Below are positions 7,985 to 15,601 of a DNA stretch of 39,470 bases, one piece after another. The DNA comes from Burkholderia sp. E7m39 (GTDB taxonomy: Bacteria > Pseudomonadota > Gammaproteobacteria > Burkholderiales > Burkholderiaceae), in contig BBSL01000079.1 of the NCBI GenBank assembly GCA_001319865.1, forward strand, positions 1 to 39,470, read 5' to 3'. The notes under the pieces were generated by a model that was not told the origin of the DNA, searched no databases, and worked only from the letters and a program-made list of their open reading frames with translations. Within the stretch, counting starts at the first letter, position 1. Each line of letters opens with the position of its first letter. The translations under genes were made by a program, and so were the position numbers.

Positions 7985-8793
7985 CGTTGCCCATTTTGTG
8001 GAACCAGCAGCGCTGGCCTCGCGTCGCGGGAAACACTTCCTCCAGTGCGGCCCAGAAGCCCATCGCGCCATCGCCAATGGCCAGCAGCGGACCAGCCTGC
8101 AGGCCTCGCGATTTCAGGTCGAGCAGCAACTCCTGCCACGACGCTTTCGACTCGCGATATCCGTCGCCGATCGCCACACGCTCCTTGCGTCCATCCGGCC
8201 TCACGCCGATGATCACCAGCAGGCATTGCCCGTCTGAATTTTCGCTTCGCAGCCCGGTGTGAATACCGTCGACCCACCAGTACACGTAGCGCGATTTCGA
8301 CAGATCACGTCGGCTCCAGCTCGCGTGATCCTCGGCCCATTGCGCTTTCAGACGGCTCACCACATTGGCCGACAGGCCTTTCGCGTCATCACCGAGCAGC
8401 ACGCCCAGCGCCTCGCCCATGTCGCCCGTTGAGATGCCTTTCAGATAAAGCCACGGCAACGCGGCGCTCACACGCGGCGACTTGCGCACATACGGCGGCA
8501 CTATCGATGAATTGGACTTCACGCCTGATCCTGACCGATCGCGAACCCTTCGGCACCTTCACCGGAATCGGCCCGGCCGCCGTCAACACTTCGCGCTCCG
8601 GCAAGTAGCCGTTGCGCACCACGGCGCGTTGCCCATGCATGGTCTTGACGTTCTCGAACCGTTCCAGCAGCGCCGACAACTCCGCTTCGATTGCCTGTTG
8701 AATCACCTGCCGGGCGCCGTGCCGCACCAGTTCGTCCAGACCCAGACCGACTCCCGATAGACCAACGACTTCTTTTTCCGAAAACTTGCTCAT
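7985..8793 (-). pseudogene. IS256-family (Mutator-type) transposase, frameshifted and truncated
   Basis: The minus-strand frame starts MSKFSEKEVVGLSGVGLGLD and carries the N-terminal Mutator-transposase region through RNGYLPEREVLTAAGPIPVKVPK. The frame then shifts at a GGG run near 8546-8549, where one extra G explains the change. It continues as VRDRSG, SNSSIVPPYVRKSPRVSAAL, WWVDGIHTGLRSE and GDGAMGFWAALEEVFP as far as RCWFHKMGNV. After about 7985 the similarity stops, so roughly the last 150 residues, including the final catalytic acidic residue, are missing. The gene cannot make an active transposase. The upstream end of the element lies somewhere between 8794 and about 8920; its inverted repeat was not firmly identified. 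Confidence 0.85.
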
Positions 8794-9055
8794 GGTGGAT
8801 GGTTTGTTGTTTGCTGGTTTCCGACTTCGACAATCAGATTCTCAGCTGAAACCTCCACCGCCTTCAATCCTTCGCCCCAATCCCCGTACACCACTTTCGA
8901 CTTTAGCTCGCGTCGTGGGGTGCGGCTCCTCTGTCAAGGTCGATGGGACCGGGCGGTGGCCTCGGTAACGCGTAATTGCGCTGACATTTAACCGTTCGAT
9001 TGCCAAGAGCGAGAAAGGGTTGTCGCTAGCAATCGACCATGAACGGAGACTGACT

Positions 9056-9175
9056 ATGGGCTTTGGTGTTGTTGCGCTAATCCTGACGGCTGCGATTTGC
9101 GCGTTTGGCGTGCACATGAGCAACCTCGGCCGTAAGGCGGATCGCGAACGTCGGCATCCCCCCGTTTCCCGCTAA
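9056..9175 (+). CDS. Micro-membrane protein, copy A (39 aa)
   Basis: A 39-residue protein with one hydrophobic helix (residues 2-20, GFGVVALILTAAICAFGV) and a basic tail containing R26 K27, R30 and R32 R33. A GGAG Shine-Dalgarno (9045-9048) lies seven bases before the ATG. It aligns without gaps to five other tiny proteins in this window (12584, 12902, 13045, 15033 and 15491). All six share Gly18, Met21 and Arg32-Arg33. It is the most distant copy in position, lying just after the IS256 remnant, and stands alone. The prediction is an inner-membrane protein with a positive cytoplasmic tail; the function is unknown. Confidence 0.72.
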   Translation: MGFGVVALILTAAICAFGVHMSNLGRKADRERRHPPVSR

Positions 9176-9881
9176 CCGTATTTCTCGCGCCCAACGCGGG
9201 CTGCGGGGTTCATTAATAGCAACACCCAGCACTAAGACGGATTTTCAGATCGTGTACAGCCGTACAGTGACTCCTTCGGTTCGCCGGTTTCGTTACGGCC
9301 GACGAGGGACCTCGCGCGCCGGCGCAGTATGCGCATCTGCATGAAAATTTTGTGGACATAGACCTTGCTGGCACAGGATTCCGCACGCGGCCGGTTCCCG
9401 CGTGCGAACTGTCTCGGGGTCGACAGATCGACTCCCGCGTTCGCCTGGTTCAACCGACAACCCGGCAAAAACGATGTCCCCTCTGGCGCGCCCGTGCACG
9501 GGCGCCGAAAGCGCTTGCGCACTTCGTGCTCCGCATCGCCGCCATGCAAGGTCAAGCACAACGCTATTTCAAGCAGGCTTCGACTTCCGACTGTACAGCT
9601 TTCGATCAGTGACCCCATGCGTGCCGCTTGCCGGCATTTCCGCGGCCGGGTGCACCTGCGTGACCTTTCACTTTGCCGCGTACGTAGCACACACTCTCTC
9701 GCCGCAGATTGGCATTGCGTGGGCCGCGCAGCCGCGTCACTCAGGGTGTCGAATTTCGCACGGGGCTGGTGCTGCGAGTAGCACTCTCTCGATGCACCCG
9801 TTCTGCCGACGCAGGCTTCCAACAGCGCGGTAAAAATTCGTTGAGTGAAGAACAAAAGCTATACGATTTCAGGGAGTATTC

Positions 9882-9909
9882 CGGGTTAAGGCCGTGAGCC
9901 GGCTCGTCC
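9882..9909. repeat. 28-bp dispersed repeat, copy 1
   Basis: Starts CGGGTTAAGGCCGTGAGCC and contains the self-complementary GAGCCGGCTC. It matches 26 of 28 bases at 13861-13888. Weaker similarity extends upstream (both copies have CAAAAGCTA about 30 bases before). Confidence 0.65.
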
Positions 9910-9990
9910 AGGCGTCATGTCGCGGGGAGGCGTTTCGCCCCGCCGATACCCCCGAAGCCGCCTTTGTCCGCATCGGGCGAGCACGTACAC

Positions 9991-10052
9991 GTTTGCGAAA
10001 ACGGAGCGTCCGTGCGAACGACGACTTTTCGCGAATTGAGCCGTTTCCTATG
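9991..10052. repeat. Imperfect hairpin direct repeat, unit 1
   Basis: Unit begins GTTTGCGAAAACGGAGC. An inverted pair GCGAAAA (9995-10001) and TTTTCGC (10026-10032) gives hairpin potential, and the unit ends with GAGCCGTTT. It is roughly 78% identical by eye to the unit at 10149. It lies upstream of a ParB-like gene. Confidence 0.55.
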
Positions 10053-10148
10053 CGAAATCAAGTGCTTGCGGCTTTACTCTCAGAAAATCAGGACCGTTAG
10101 CCGGCTCGCATGCTGACACTTCGTTGACTCTTGCGGATGTACGGCGAA

Positions 10149-10210
10149 GTTTGCGAAAGCAGAGCACTTGTGCGGACGTTGGTTTTTCGCAAATCGAGCC
10201 ATTTGTGCCG
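10149..10210. repeat. Imperfect hairpin direct repeat, unit 2
   Basis: Begins GTTTGCGAAAGCAGAGC and contains GCGAAA (10153-10158) and TTTCGC (10185-10190) as outer arms, with GCAC/GTGC inside, then GAGCCATTT. It lies 158 bases from unit 1, in the same orientation. Confidence 0.55.
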
Positions 10211-10592
10211 AAAGATCAGGGACTTGGCGTGGCATGCGCAGAAGTATAGAGACCTTATCCGGCTCGGCTACCGGCGCCTCATCGTCCTTGGAAATTTCGA
10301 AGCAGTCTTGGGTAACTGGGCGGTTGTCGCCGAGGCACTTCCTGGAAGCCGACCGCCGTTGTCGCAGCGAATAGCGGATCAATATTTCCGAGGATGAACG
10401 CCGCCTGACCTCTGGTGTTCCCATAGTTCCACTATTCAGTGCTGCCGTTTTGCTATCAGCTCGCTCTGACAGTAGAGCAGCGTGCCGCCGAAAAGACGCT
10501 ATTTCTTGGGCTTCATAGCGCCGCCATTCGACAGCACATTCGTGTACTTTATGATTTCGCTAACTGAACGGGTCGACCGCCGAGGGGGGGCA

Positions 10593-11534
10593 GTGAGCAA
10601 AGATAAACGCCGAAATGGATCTCGTCAACGACTAGTGCTGCATCCGTGTTTTCTGTTGGCACATTTATATCAACGAGGACTCGAGAGCGGCAAATGGACC
10701 ACCCAGGCGGACGCGTCGCGCGCGCTGAAGGTGAGCCAGACAAATCTGTCGGTTGCCCTGCGAATGGGCTCCCTGCCAGCCGAACTGATAGGAATGTTCG
10801 CGGACATTTCGCAGGTCACCGCTCACACGGTACGCGTCATTCGTGGAGTCATAGCGCAGGAAGGTGAAGAGGCGGTACTTGAGCGTATAAGGCCGCATAT
10901 TACTGCCGGCGGCAAACTGCCAGTAAAAGCGGTCCTCGCGCTGGTAAAAGGCCGTATGTCGAACTCGGCGAAAGCAGTATCAGCTGCCCGAAGAGACAGG
11001 TACATACACCGGTCACCGGACCTGCCTATGTCCATATCCGACCGCTACCATCAAGGAATTGTGAACGGTGATTGGACGAGTTACAGCGCGTGCTCCCGCG
11101 CCCTGCGCATTCCCCGCAGGAACATAAGCGATGCCGTTGCTATTGGTCAATTACCGCCCGCCGTGAGATCTCTGTTTAGCGGAAGCAAGCTCACGTTCGC
11201 GGTAGGACGTAAACTCCTTGAGATCGCAAGGGTGGTGGGCAACTCAACTCTGATCGAGCGATCAAACGATATCAGCTATCTTGCGCAAAGCTACACGTCC
11301 GGGCAACTGCTGCGTGAGCTCAATGGCGAGAGCCTCCCGCCCGGGGCGCGCTTTACCCGTCTACGCATCAAGAAGGGCAGAGGAGCAGGGCAACTCATCA
11401 TTCAGTGCAATCATCCAGACTTTTTGCTCCGTTATCGTCGCGATATGGAAACCGCGCTCAATCAGGTAGTCAAGCGCATCACAGAGGCTGAGGGCAGGCA
11501 GAAGAGATTCGCCCTGTACCGTACGTTCTTGTAA
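10593..11534 (+). CDS. ParB-like DNA-binding protein with two HTH repeats
   Basis: About 313 residues from the GTG at 10593, which follows a GAGGGGGG purine run; in-frame starts further upstream (10551, 10482) lack a ribosome-binding site. Two successive segments share one layout. The first is LLAHLYQRGLESGKWTTQAD, then SRALKVSQTNLSVALRMGSL and PAELIGMF. The second is RYHQGIVNGDWTSYSACSRA, then LRIPRRNISDAVAIGQLPPA and VRSLF. Each resembles the helix-turn-helix core of ParB/KorB proteins (sampled residues, HTH, then a lea-lP-x-v-x-x-lF end). The N-terminal nuclease/CTPase motifs of true ParB are absent. A basic C-terminal region (FTRLRIKKGRGAGQL and onward) is of unknown type. It may bind the structured repeats upstream; that is inference. 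Confidence 0.7.
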   Translation: MSKDKRRNGSRQRLVLHPCFLLAHLYQRGLESGKWTTQADASRALKVSQTNLSVALRMGSLPAELIGMFADISQVTAHTVRVIRGVIAQEGEEAVLERIRPHITAGGKLPVKAVLALVKGRMSNSAKAVSAARRDRYIHRSPDLPMSISDRYHQGIVNGDWTSYSACSRALRIPRRNISDAVAIGQLPPAVRSLFSGSKLTFAVGRKLLEIARVVGNSTLIERSNDISYLAQSYTSGQLLRELNGESLPPGARFTRLRIKKGRGAGQLIIQCNHPDFLLRYRRDMETALNQVVKRITEAEGRQKRFALYRTFL

Positions 11535-11944
11535 GCGCTCGGCTCCGCTCTAGCCGCGGCTGCCTTCGTCTCTTGTGCCGAGGCGTCTGTTCCCAAAGGG
11601 CACCGTGGGTCGTACGAGCGGCGCTCATTTATCAGAACTCGCTCCGCGTTGGCAATAAACGACGCGGCATTCCGCTTTTGCGTTGTTAGGGGAAACGGCG
11701 ACGAACGTCTTGCCATGCGCCGCTGCGTCGGCGTGCCTTGACTTTCGTTTGGCATGGGCACTCTGAATTAACCAGAACTAATTCAGAGTGCCATGCAACG
11801 TAAGACACGGCTTCAGTGCCACGTGGTCAAAAGAGAACCAGCTTTCGCATTTATAGGGCTTGGGGCATTCCCCGCGTGCATTTCGCAAAGAACGTGCTTT
11901 TGCAACCCGGTGGCCGACGTCGCTGATCGGTCGGGGGGCGCGCG
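11535..11944. other. Intergenic stretch with one strong inverted repeat
   Basis: No supported gene in about 410 bases. The only clear structure is the 14-bp inverted repeat at 11757-11792. Confidence 0.5.
11757..11792. repeat. 14-bp perfect inverted repeat with 8-base spacer
   Basis: Arms GGCACTCTGAATTA (11757-11770) and TAATTCAGAGTGCC (11779-11792) are perfectly complementary around ACCAGAAC. Complementarity continues imperfectly outward (TTGGCATG / CATGCAA). There is no T-run on either side, so a simple rho-independent terminator is unlikely. A recombination site or a dimer-binding operator is possible. Confidence 0.7.
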
Positions 11945-12199
11945 ATGAAGCACAGGTCATCAGCGATTCCGGTAAGCCACACGCCAAAATCACCGGCGGC
12001 ATTAGCTGACCCCGAACTGGCGCATCTTGAAGCGGTAATACGCCATCTCAGCAATACGGACATCCTTGATACCGGCTTTAGTCTCGGCGTGTCCTACTGG
12101 CTTACCAGGATCGCCGAGATCGAACAAAGATTCTATTTGGTTCCGCTGCAGATGCGAAGGCTCGCGCTGCTGCGAAAGATACTCACGGATCTTCGATAA
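11945..12199 (+). CDS. Small hypothetical protein (84 aa)
   Basis: An 84-residue protein preceded by a purine-rich GGGGGG tract six bases before the ATG. After a basic N-terminus, the rest is predicted helical: ELAHLEAVIRHLSNTDILDT, then YWLTRIAEIEQRFYLVPLQM and RRLALLRKILTDL. The YW-x-x-R-I-x-x-I-x-x-x-F-x-L-V-P-x-Q pattern resembles, from memory, small unannotated proteins common in Burkholderia genomes. No function can be assigned. It stands between the ParB-like gene and the first clustered micro-membrane proteins. Confidence 0.5.
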   Translation: MKHRSSAIPVSHTPKSPAALADPELAHLEAVIRHLSNTDILDTGFSLGVSYWLTRIAEIEQRFYLVPLQMRRLALLRKILTDLR

Positions 12200-12583
12200 G
12201 TGGGACGTTGGAGCCGGGCCGGCGCTCAGTGCGTCCACACGATTCAGGATAACGAACCTCTGGGTAGCGTTCATCGGAGCCATCACGAATGGAATGATGT
12301 TGAAATGGAGCCAGGCCGCTCCATTCTGACTGCGGCCGCTAAATCGTCACTGCATTCGGGAGCAATGCAAGAGCCTCGAAAATCCGGAACCGTCGACTGC
12401 GACGGTGATGAAGAACGTTCGTATGAGAATTGAGAAAGGTAGGAGTTTATGCCGTCGGCTAGTTGTGGCGCAGCGGCGTGCATGGCTCATCACGACACCG
12501 CGTCGCCTTATGACAAGATCCCGAACCTTCATCGGTGTGGTACGCTTCCTGCAATCTAGGCATCCGATGAGCGGAGATCAATC
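12200..12583. other. Intergenic stretch before micro-protein copy B
   Basis: No supported gene. About 30 bases before copy B a TGGTACG-CTTC-CTGC sequence (near 12540-12554) has the GG-N10-GC spacing of a sigma-54 promoter. The other copies lack an obvious match, so this is weak. Confidence 0.3.
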
Positions 12584-12700
12584 ATGAATCTCGGTTTGTT
12601 CGTCCTATCTCTCCTGGCGCCGATTCTGGGTTACGGTGCTTACATGAGCAGTCGCAGTCGCAAGCGCGAACGACAGCGACGGCGGCATATCTCGCGCTGA
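12584..12700 (+). CDS. Micro-membrane protein, copy B (38 aa)
   Basis: A 38-residue member of the six-copy family. The hydrophobic helix is NLGLFVLSLLAPILGYGAY (residues 2-20). Met21 follows, then a strongly basic tail with R24, R26 K27 R28, R30 and R32-R34. A GGAG Shine-Dalgarno (12573-12576) lies seven bases before the ATG, as in copy A. A proline sits inside the helix, unlike the other copies. It is the most divergent member but keeps Gly18, Met21, Arg32 and Arg33. It may be the upstream partner of the C-D pair 200 bases further on. Confidence 0.68.
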   Translation: MNLGLFVLSLLAPILGYGAYMSSRSRKRERQRRRHISR

Positions 12701-12901
12701 TCGTCCAATCCAATTTCATAGCCTTTCTTCTGATTTTGTAGCGGGCAACATCGTCGGCATGCTTCCTTTTGCGAGTCATGCACGAAGAGGCGGTAATTGG
12801 CTACCGGCAGGCTTGTACCGGGCTGACTCCAAGACGAGGTTCAATCGAGAGTTCGTGCTAGCGTGCATGCAAGGAGCAACTCTGAGCGAGGAGAACGAGC
12901 A

Positions 12902-13015
12902 ATGGATATCAGCATTCTGGTGGTCGGCGCCGCAGTCGTCCTGTGTGGACTTGGCGCGCTGATGGAGCACAATGCAAACAATGTCAAGCGTCAGCGACGT
13001 CTTCGGCGGAGTTGA
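12902..13015 (+). CDS. Micro-membrane protein, copy C (37 aa, MDIS type)
   Basis: A 37-residue protein with an N-terminal hydrophobic helix (DISILVVGAAVVLCGLGAL, residues 2-20), Met21, and a tail ending KRQRRLRRS. GAGGAG lies eight bases before the ATG. It is nearest to copy E at 15033: both begin MDIS and share LGAAVV/VGAAVV and GLG. Copy D follows after 29 bases, so C and D are probably co-transcribed and end at the terminator at 13193-13230. Many differences from copy E are synonymous, which supports real coding. Confidence 0.75.
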   Translation: MDISILVVGAAVVLCGLGALMEHNANNVKRQRRLRRS

Positions 13016-13044
13016 CGTTAAACTTGCACGAAACGGAGAATCGT

Positions 13045-13155
13045 ATGGGCGTCAGTTTCTTTGCGCTTGGCGTGGCTGTCGCTTTGTTTGTACTCGGTCT
13101 GGTCATGGACCGAAACGGCGGAAAGGCTGACCACACTCGTCGGCGCATGTCATAG
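13045..13155 (+). CDS. Micro-membrane protein, copy D (36 aa, MGxSFF type)
   Basis: A 36-residue protein with the helix GVSFFALGVAVALFVLGLV (residues 2-20) and the tail MDRNGGKADHTRRRMS. A GGAG lies six bases before the ATG. Compared codon by codon with copy F, I count about 12 synonymous and 9 non-synonymous differences over 36 codons. That is the pattern of a protein kept under selection, not of random DNA. It is followed by a rho-independent terminator. The predicted topology is N-terminus out or buried, with the basic tail in the cytoplasm. Confidence 0.78.
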   Translation: MGVSFFALGVAVALFVLGLVMDRNGGKADHTRRRMS

Positions 13156-13192
13156 CGCCGGCGTAGGGTTAAGGACGTACAACAATCGAAGC

Positions 13193-13230
13193 AAGGCTGC
13201 GTCTTCCGGGCGCGGCCTTCTTCATTTTTT
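13193..13230 (+). terminator. Rho-independent terminator after copies C-D
   Basis: Stem AAGGCTGCG (13193-13201) pairs with CGCGGCCTT (13211-13219) with one G-U pair, followed by CTTCATTTTTT. Confidence 0.8.
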
Positions 13231-13369
13231 GAGTCCTGTGTCGCACCTTCTGGTCTGGAACGTCACTTGGGAACGTTAATTGACATTGCCCTTGGTCTAT
13301 CGCGTCGCATGACCGCGGGGGCGGATGGTTTCAGAGAAAAGCCACGCCAGTTTCCCTGCAGCGGGCGCT

Positions 13370-13695
13370 TCATCGGTGCTTGCAGACCACCAGCCAGCGT
13401 GGGACCTTGAATCGCACGATGCTCACGTAGAGCCAAACATACGTCGCAGTCGCTGCAAACACAATCACAAAGCAGACAGATGCAGCGTGTGCCGCCAGAA
13501 CAGCGTCGCGGGAACCGCGGCGATCAGGCAGAGCCGCCACAGATGCGCGAGGTCAGCGAATTGCGTCGCGTCAGTTCTCGCGCCGTGCGTGCGCCGACCG
13601 TCCAGCGCATCCGCCGCTTGTAGACGAGCATGTGCAAATAAACGCCATCGAGAACCCCCGGCGAGATGCCGCGGATGAACTTCTTCCCGTAAATC
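13370..13695 (-). pseudogene. 3' fragment of a membrane protein gene, copy 1 (probable glycosyltransferase)
   Basis: Minus-strand remnant reading IYGKKFIRGISPGVLDGV, then HMLVYKRRMRWTVGARTARE. After a frame change it continues with a hydrophobic region equivalent to that at 15847-16190. It matches the second copy over the whole stretch, including the 3' end near VPRWLV. No start or upstream domain remains. The combination of an RxxRW-type segment and two C-terminal membrane helices suggests the C-terminus of a membrane glycosyltransferase, but I cannot name the family with certainty. It converges on the terminator of micro-proteins C-D. Confidence 0.5.
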
Positions 13696-13860
13696 GGCCT
13701 CGTTGTCCGGGGAAGCTGCAGGAAACGGTGATCAGCAGCGTCGGGAGCGTGGAACGGCTCCATCTACTAATCGAAAAGGGCGAAAGCCGCGGGCCGGCGT
13801 CCCTTACCACAGATTTAGCGCTGCCTCGAATCAAAAGCTACGTGATCTTAAGTTGCTTTT

Positions 13861-13888
13861 CGGGTTAAGACCCTGAGCCGGCTCGTCC
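13861..13888. repeat. 28-bp dispersed repeat, copy 2
   Basis: Starts CGGGTTAAGACCCTGAGCC. It differs from copy 1 at 9882-9909 at two positions and shares the GAGCCGGCTC palindrome. Confidence 0.65.
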
Positions 13889-14094
13889 GAGCGTTGGTTT
13901 GTGGAATAGATTTCCGGTTACCGGCAATCGCGAGGGCTCCTATTACCAGAGACCGTTCCGTTTAAAAGGCCTATCAAAATCGTGTCCATAGTGGGATTGT
14001 CATGGTCTTGAACAGCGCTACGATTGTCATTGCTGACGCTGCCCGACATCGGGGCCGGAGCCAAAACAAGAACGGGAATTGAAAGGAAAATACC

Positions 14095-14766
14095 ATGACC
14101 AAACGATGTCCTACGTGCGGACGTATGCGCCTGGATTTCTTCGTGCCATCCCAGGCAATCCTCGGATATCCGAACCGGTTGGCGAAGAAGTCCGCAGTCG
14201 TAGATCACCGCCTGAAATATATCGACTTCTCGCGGAGACTGCATGAAGTACTCGCACCTTTGCTTGGCGAGCGCTACTCGCTGCACGAGGAGCTGACCGT
14301 CCTGACGTCGGAGGGCCTCGCGGGCCGTAGCATTCGGGCCGACTGTTTAGCTGTTACCGATATCGGAATATTCGTCATCAGCCGTATCGAATGGGAAGGA
14401 AAGGTGATGCAGAGCCTTGAGGAGGACAAGCTGTACGTTCGGTCCGCACAGGGGATGACGGAGATCTATCCATGTCCCCTTCGGTACACTGCACCTGCCG
14501 TTCACTTTCTCGGTGGCTTGCTGGACGGCTTTAACTGTCCGATTGAAAACATCGCTGTGTTCGTAGGCGATACATGCGAGTTCGGAACGGCTTTGCCGAC
14601 CTCATATCTTAAATTAAGCGAATTACATCATTTCTTCCGGGTGAGACGCGAAAACGTGTATCGCAAGTTGGCGCCTCGCATCGACGTCGATGCAATAGAC
14701 GAGCGATTGCGCATTGGTTGCACGTTGATTACGGGACCCAGACCGAGCCAGCTTGACGACGTCTGA
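14095..14766 (+). CDS. NERD-like domain protein with N-terminal CxxC motif
   Basis: A 223-residue protein with an AAGGAAA ribosome-binding site. The N-terminus (residues 1-15) has a CPTCGR zinc-finger-like pair. The centre (residues about 45-140) fits the nuclease-related NERD fold: LHEVLAPLLGERYSLHEELT, then RADCLAVTDIGIFVISRIEW and EGKVMQS, and later the PLRYTAPAVHFLGGLL helix. The Asp of RADCLAV, the Glu of RIEWEGK and the Lys of EGK fit the expected acidic/basic active-site positions. NERD proteins are thought to process nucleic acids and are often found in accessory or plasmid DNA. Both micro-protein pairs flank it. The C-terminal 70 residues show no motif I recognise. Its activity is not shown by the sequence alone. 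Confidence 0.65.
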   Translation: MTKRCPTCGRMRLDFFVPSQAILGYPNRLAKKSAVVDHRLKYIDFSRRLHEVLAPLLGERYSLHEELTVLTSEGLAGRSIRADCLAVTDIGIFVISRIEWEGKVMQSLEEDKLYVRSAQGMTEIYPCPLRYTAPAVHFLGGLLDGFNCPIENIAVFVGDTCEFGTALPTSYLKLSELHHFFRVRRENVYRKLAPRIDVDAIDERLRIGCTLITGPRPSQLDDV

Positions 14767-15032
14767 CGACCGCAACGTTTTTCCAGTGAAAGGCTGCAGC
14801 TTCGGGTGTAGCTGTCTTTGTCAAGTGCGATGCGCGCCCCCGCCAAAAGGGCACCGCCAGCAGGTTGTTCATGTCTGCCGCACACGTCCTGCTTCGATTT
14901 GCGGAGGCGCTGTCGATGTGCGCGATTTGACGGAGGTTTGAAGCGTCCGTAATATGAACACGAGTTCCGGTCTATCGCGGATCTTTTGCTACGGTTCAGT
15001 CACGAGATGATTTCCAGCGAAGGAGAATGAGC

Positions 15033-15152
15033 ATGGATATCAGTTTTCTGGTACTCGGCGCGGCAGTTGTCATGTGGGGACTAGGCTCGCTAATGGACCA
15101 CAACGCACGCAAGGCCAGGCGGAAACGACGTCTCCCGCGCATTCCTCGCTAG
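15033..15152 (+). CDS. Micro-membrane protein, copy E (39 aa, MDIS type)
   Basis: A 39-residue protein with helix DISFLVLGAAVVMWGLGSL (residues 2-20), Met21, then DHNARKARRKRRLPRIPR, the most basic tail of the family. AGGAG (15021-15025) lies seven bases before the ATG. It is the counterpart of copy C. Copy F (MGxSFF type) follows 338 bases downstream, mirroring the C-D order, so the pair appears to have been duplicated as a block. Confidence 0.77.
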   Translation: MDISFLVLGAAVVMWGLGSLMDHNARKARRKRRLPRIPR

Positions 15153-15490
15153 ATACCGACTTTCGCCCGCCAGACCTTGAGCGACATTCGACCTTCAATC
15201 CCGGCCGCGCGGGAGATGTTCCTGTCTGGCGGCCAAACCAAGTCGGAACGCCCGCAGGCTCGATGCCCGCGAGATCTTCAACGTACCCGTCGTAGTTGTA
15301 AAGCGCGTCTCGAGTGTCTCGGCATCGCGGCGATTGGACGGCCCTCGTCAGGTTGCGGCATGAATGAACCCTACGAGGGGCAGCCGGGCATGCGCTTCTG
15401 GATTGTTTAAGGATTCTGGTCCCCCCGATGGGGGATTGTTCTATTGCAACCAAGGCTAGCTGACCACGGTTTCCCAACACGGAGAAGCAT
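15153..15490. other. Spacer between micro-proteins E and F
   Basis: No supported gene. A minus-strand frame holds a short protein-like scrap (YNYDGYVEDLAGIEPAGVPT) that I cannot assign and that lacks a start. A C5/G5 hairpin (15422-15434) lies about 60 bases before copy F. Confidence 0.35.
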
Positions 15491-15601
15491 ATGGGCTTCA
15501 GCTTTTTTGCGCTTGGCGTTGCTGTTGCCTTCTCTGTACTTGGCTTGATCATGGACCGTAACGGTCGCAAGGCAGATCGCGCGCGTCGGCTCCTGTCATA
15601 A
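15491..15601 (+). CDS. Micro-membrane protein, copy F (36 aa, MGxSFF type)
   Basis: A 36-residue protein with helix GFSFFALGVAVAFSVLGLI (residues 2-20), Met21, and tail DRNGRKADRARRLLS. GGAG (15481-15484) lies six bases before the ATG. It is the counterpart of copy D, identical at 27 of 36 residues, with many synonymous codon differences. It is followed by a strong hairpin at 15643-15670. It may be the best founding sequence for database searches because it fits the family consensus at every conserved position. Confidence 0.8.
   Translation: MGFSFFALGVAVAFSVLGLIMDRNGRKADRARRLLS

Larger units (their letters stand above)
9176..10480. other. Long non-coding stretch with repeats
   Basis: No convincing gene is seen in these 1.3 kb. 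Open frames exist on both strands, as expected for GC-rich DNA, but none has a recognisable domain or a good ribosome-binding site. The stretch does hold a 28-bp sequence repeated at 13861 and a pair of imperfect direct repeats with hairpin potential (9991 and 10149). Confidence 0.5.

Noticed and set aside
9232..9855. 207-codon minus-strand open frame in the long non-coding stretch
   Set aside because: Cys/Arg-rich, no ribosome-binding site and no recognisable domain; a chance frame in GC-rich DNA is more likely, though it is the longest here.
12530..12556. Sigma-54 promoter before micro-protein copy B as a family-wide feature
   Set aside because: The GG-N10-GC match is seen clearly only for copy B; the other copies lack a convincing equivalent, so it may be chance.
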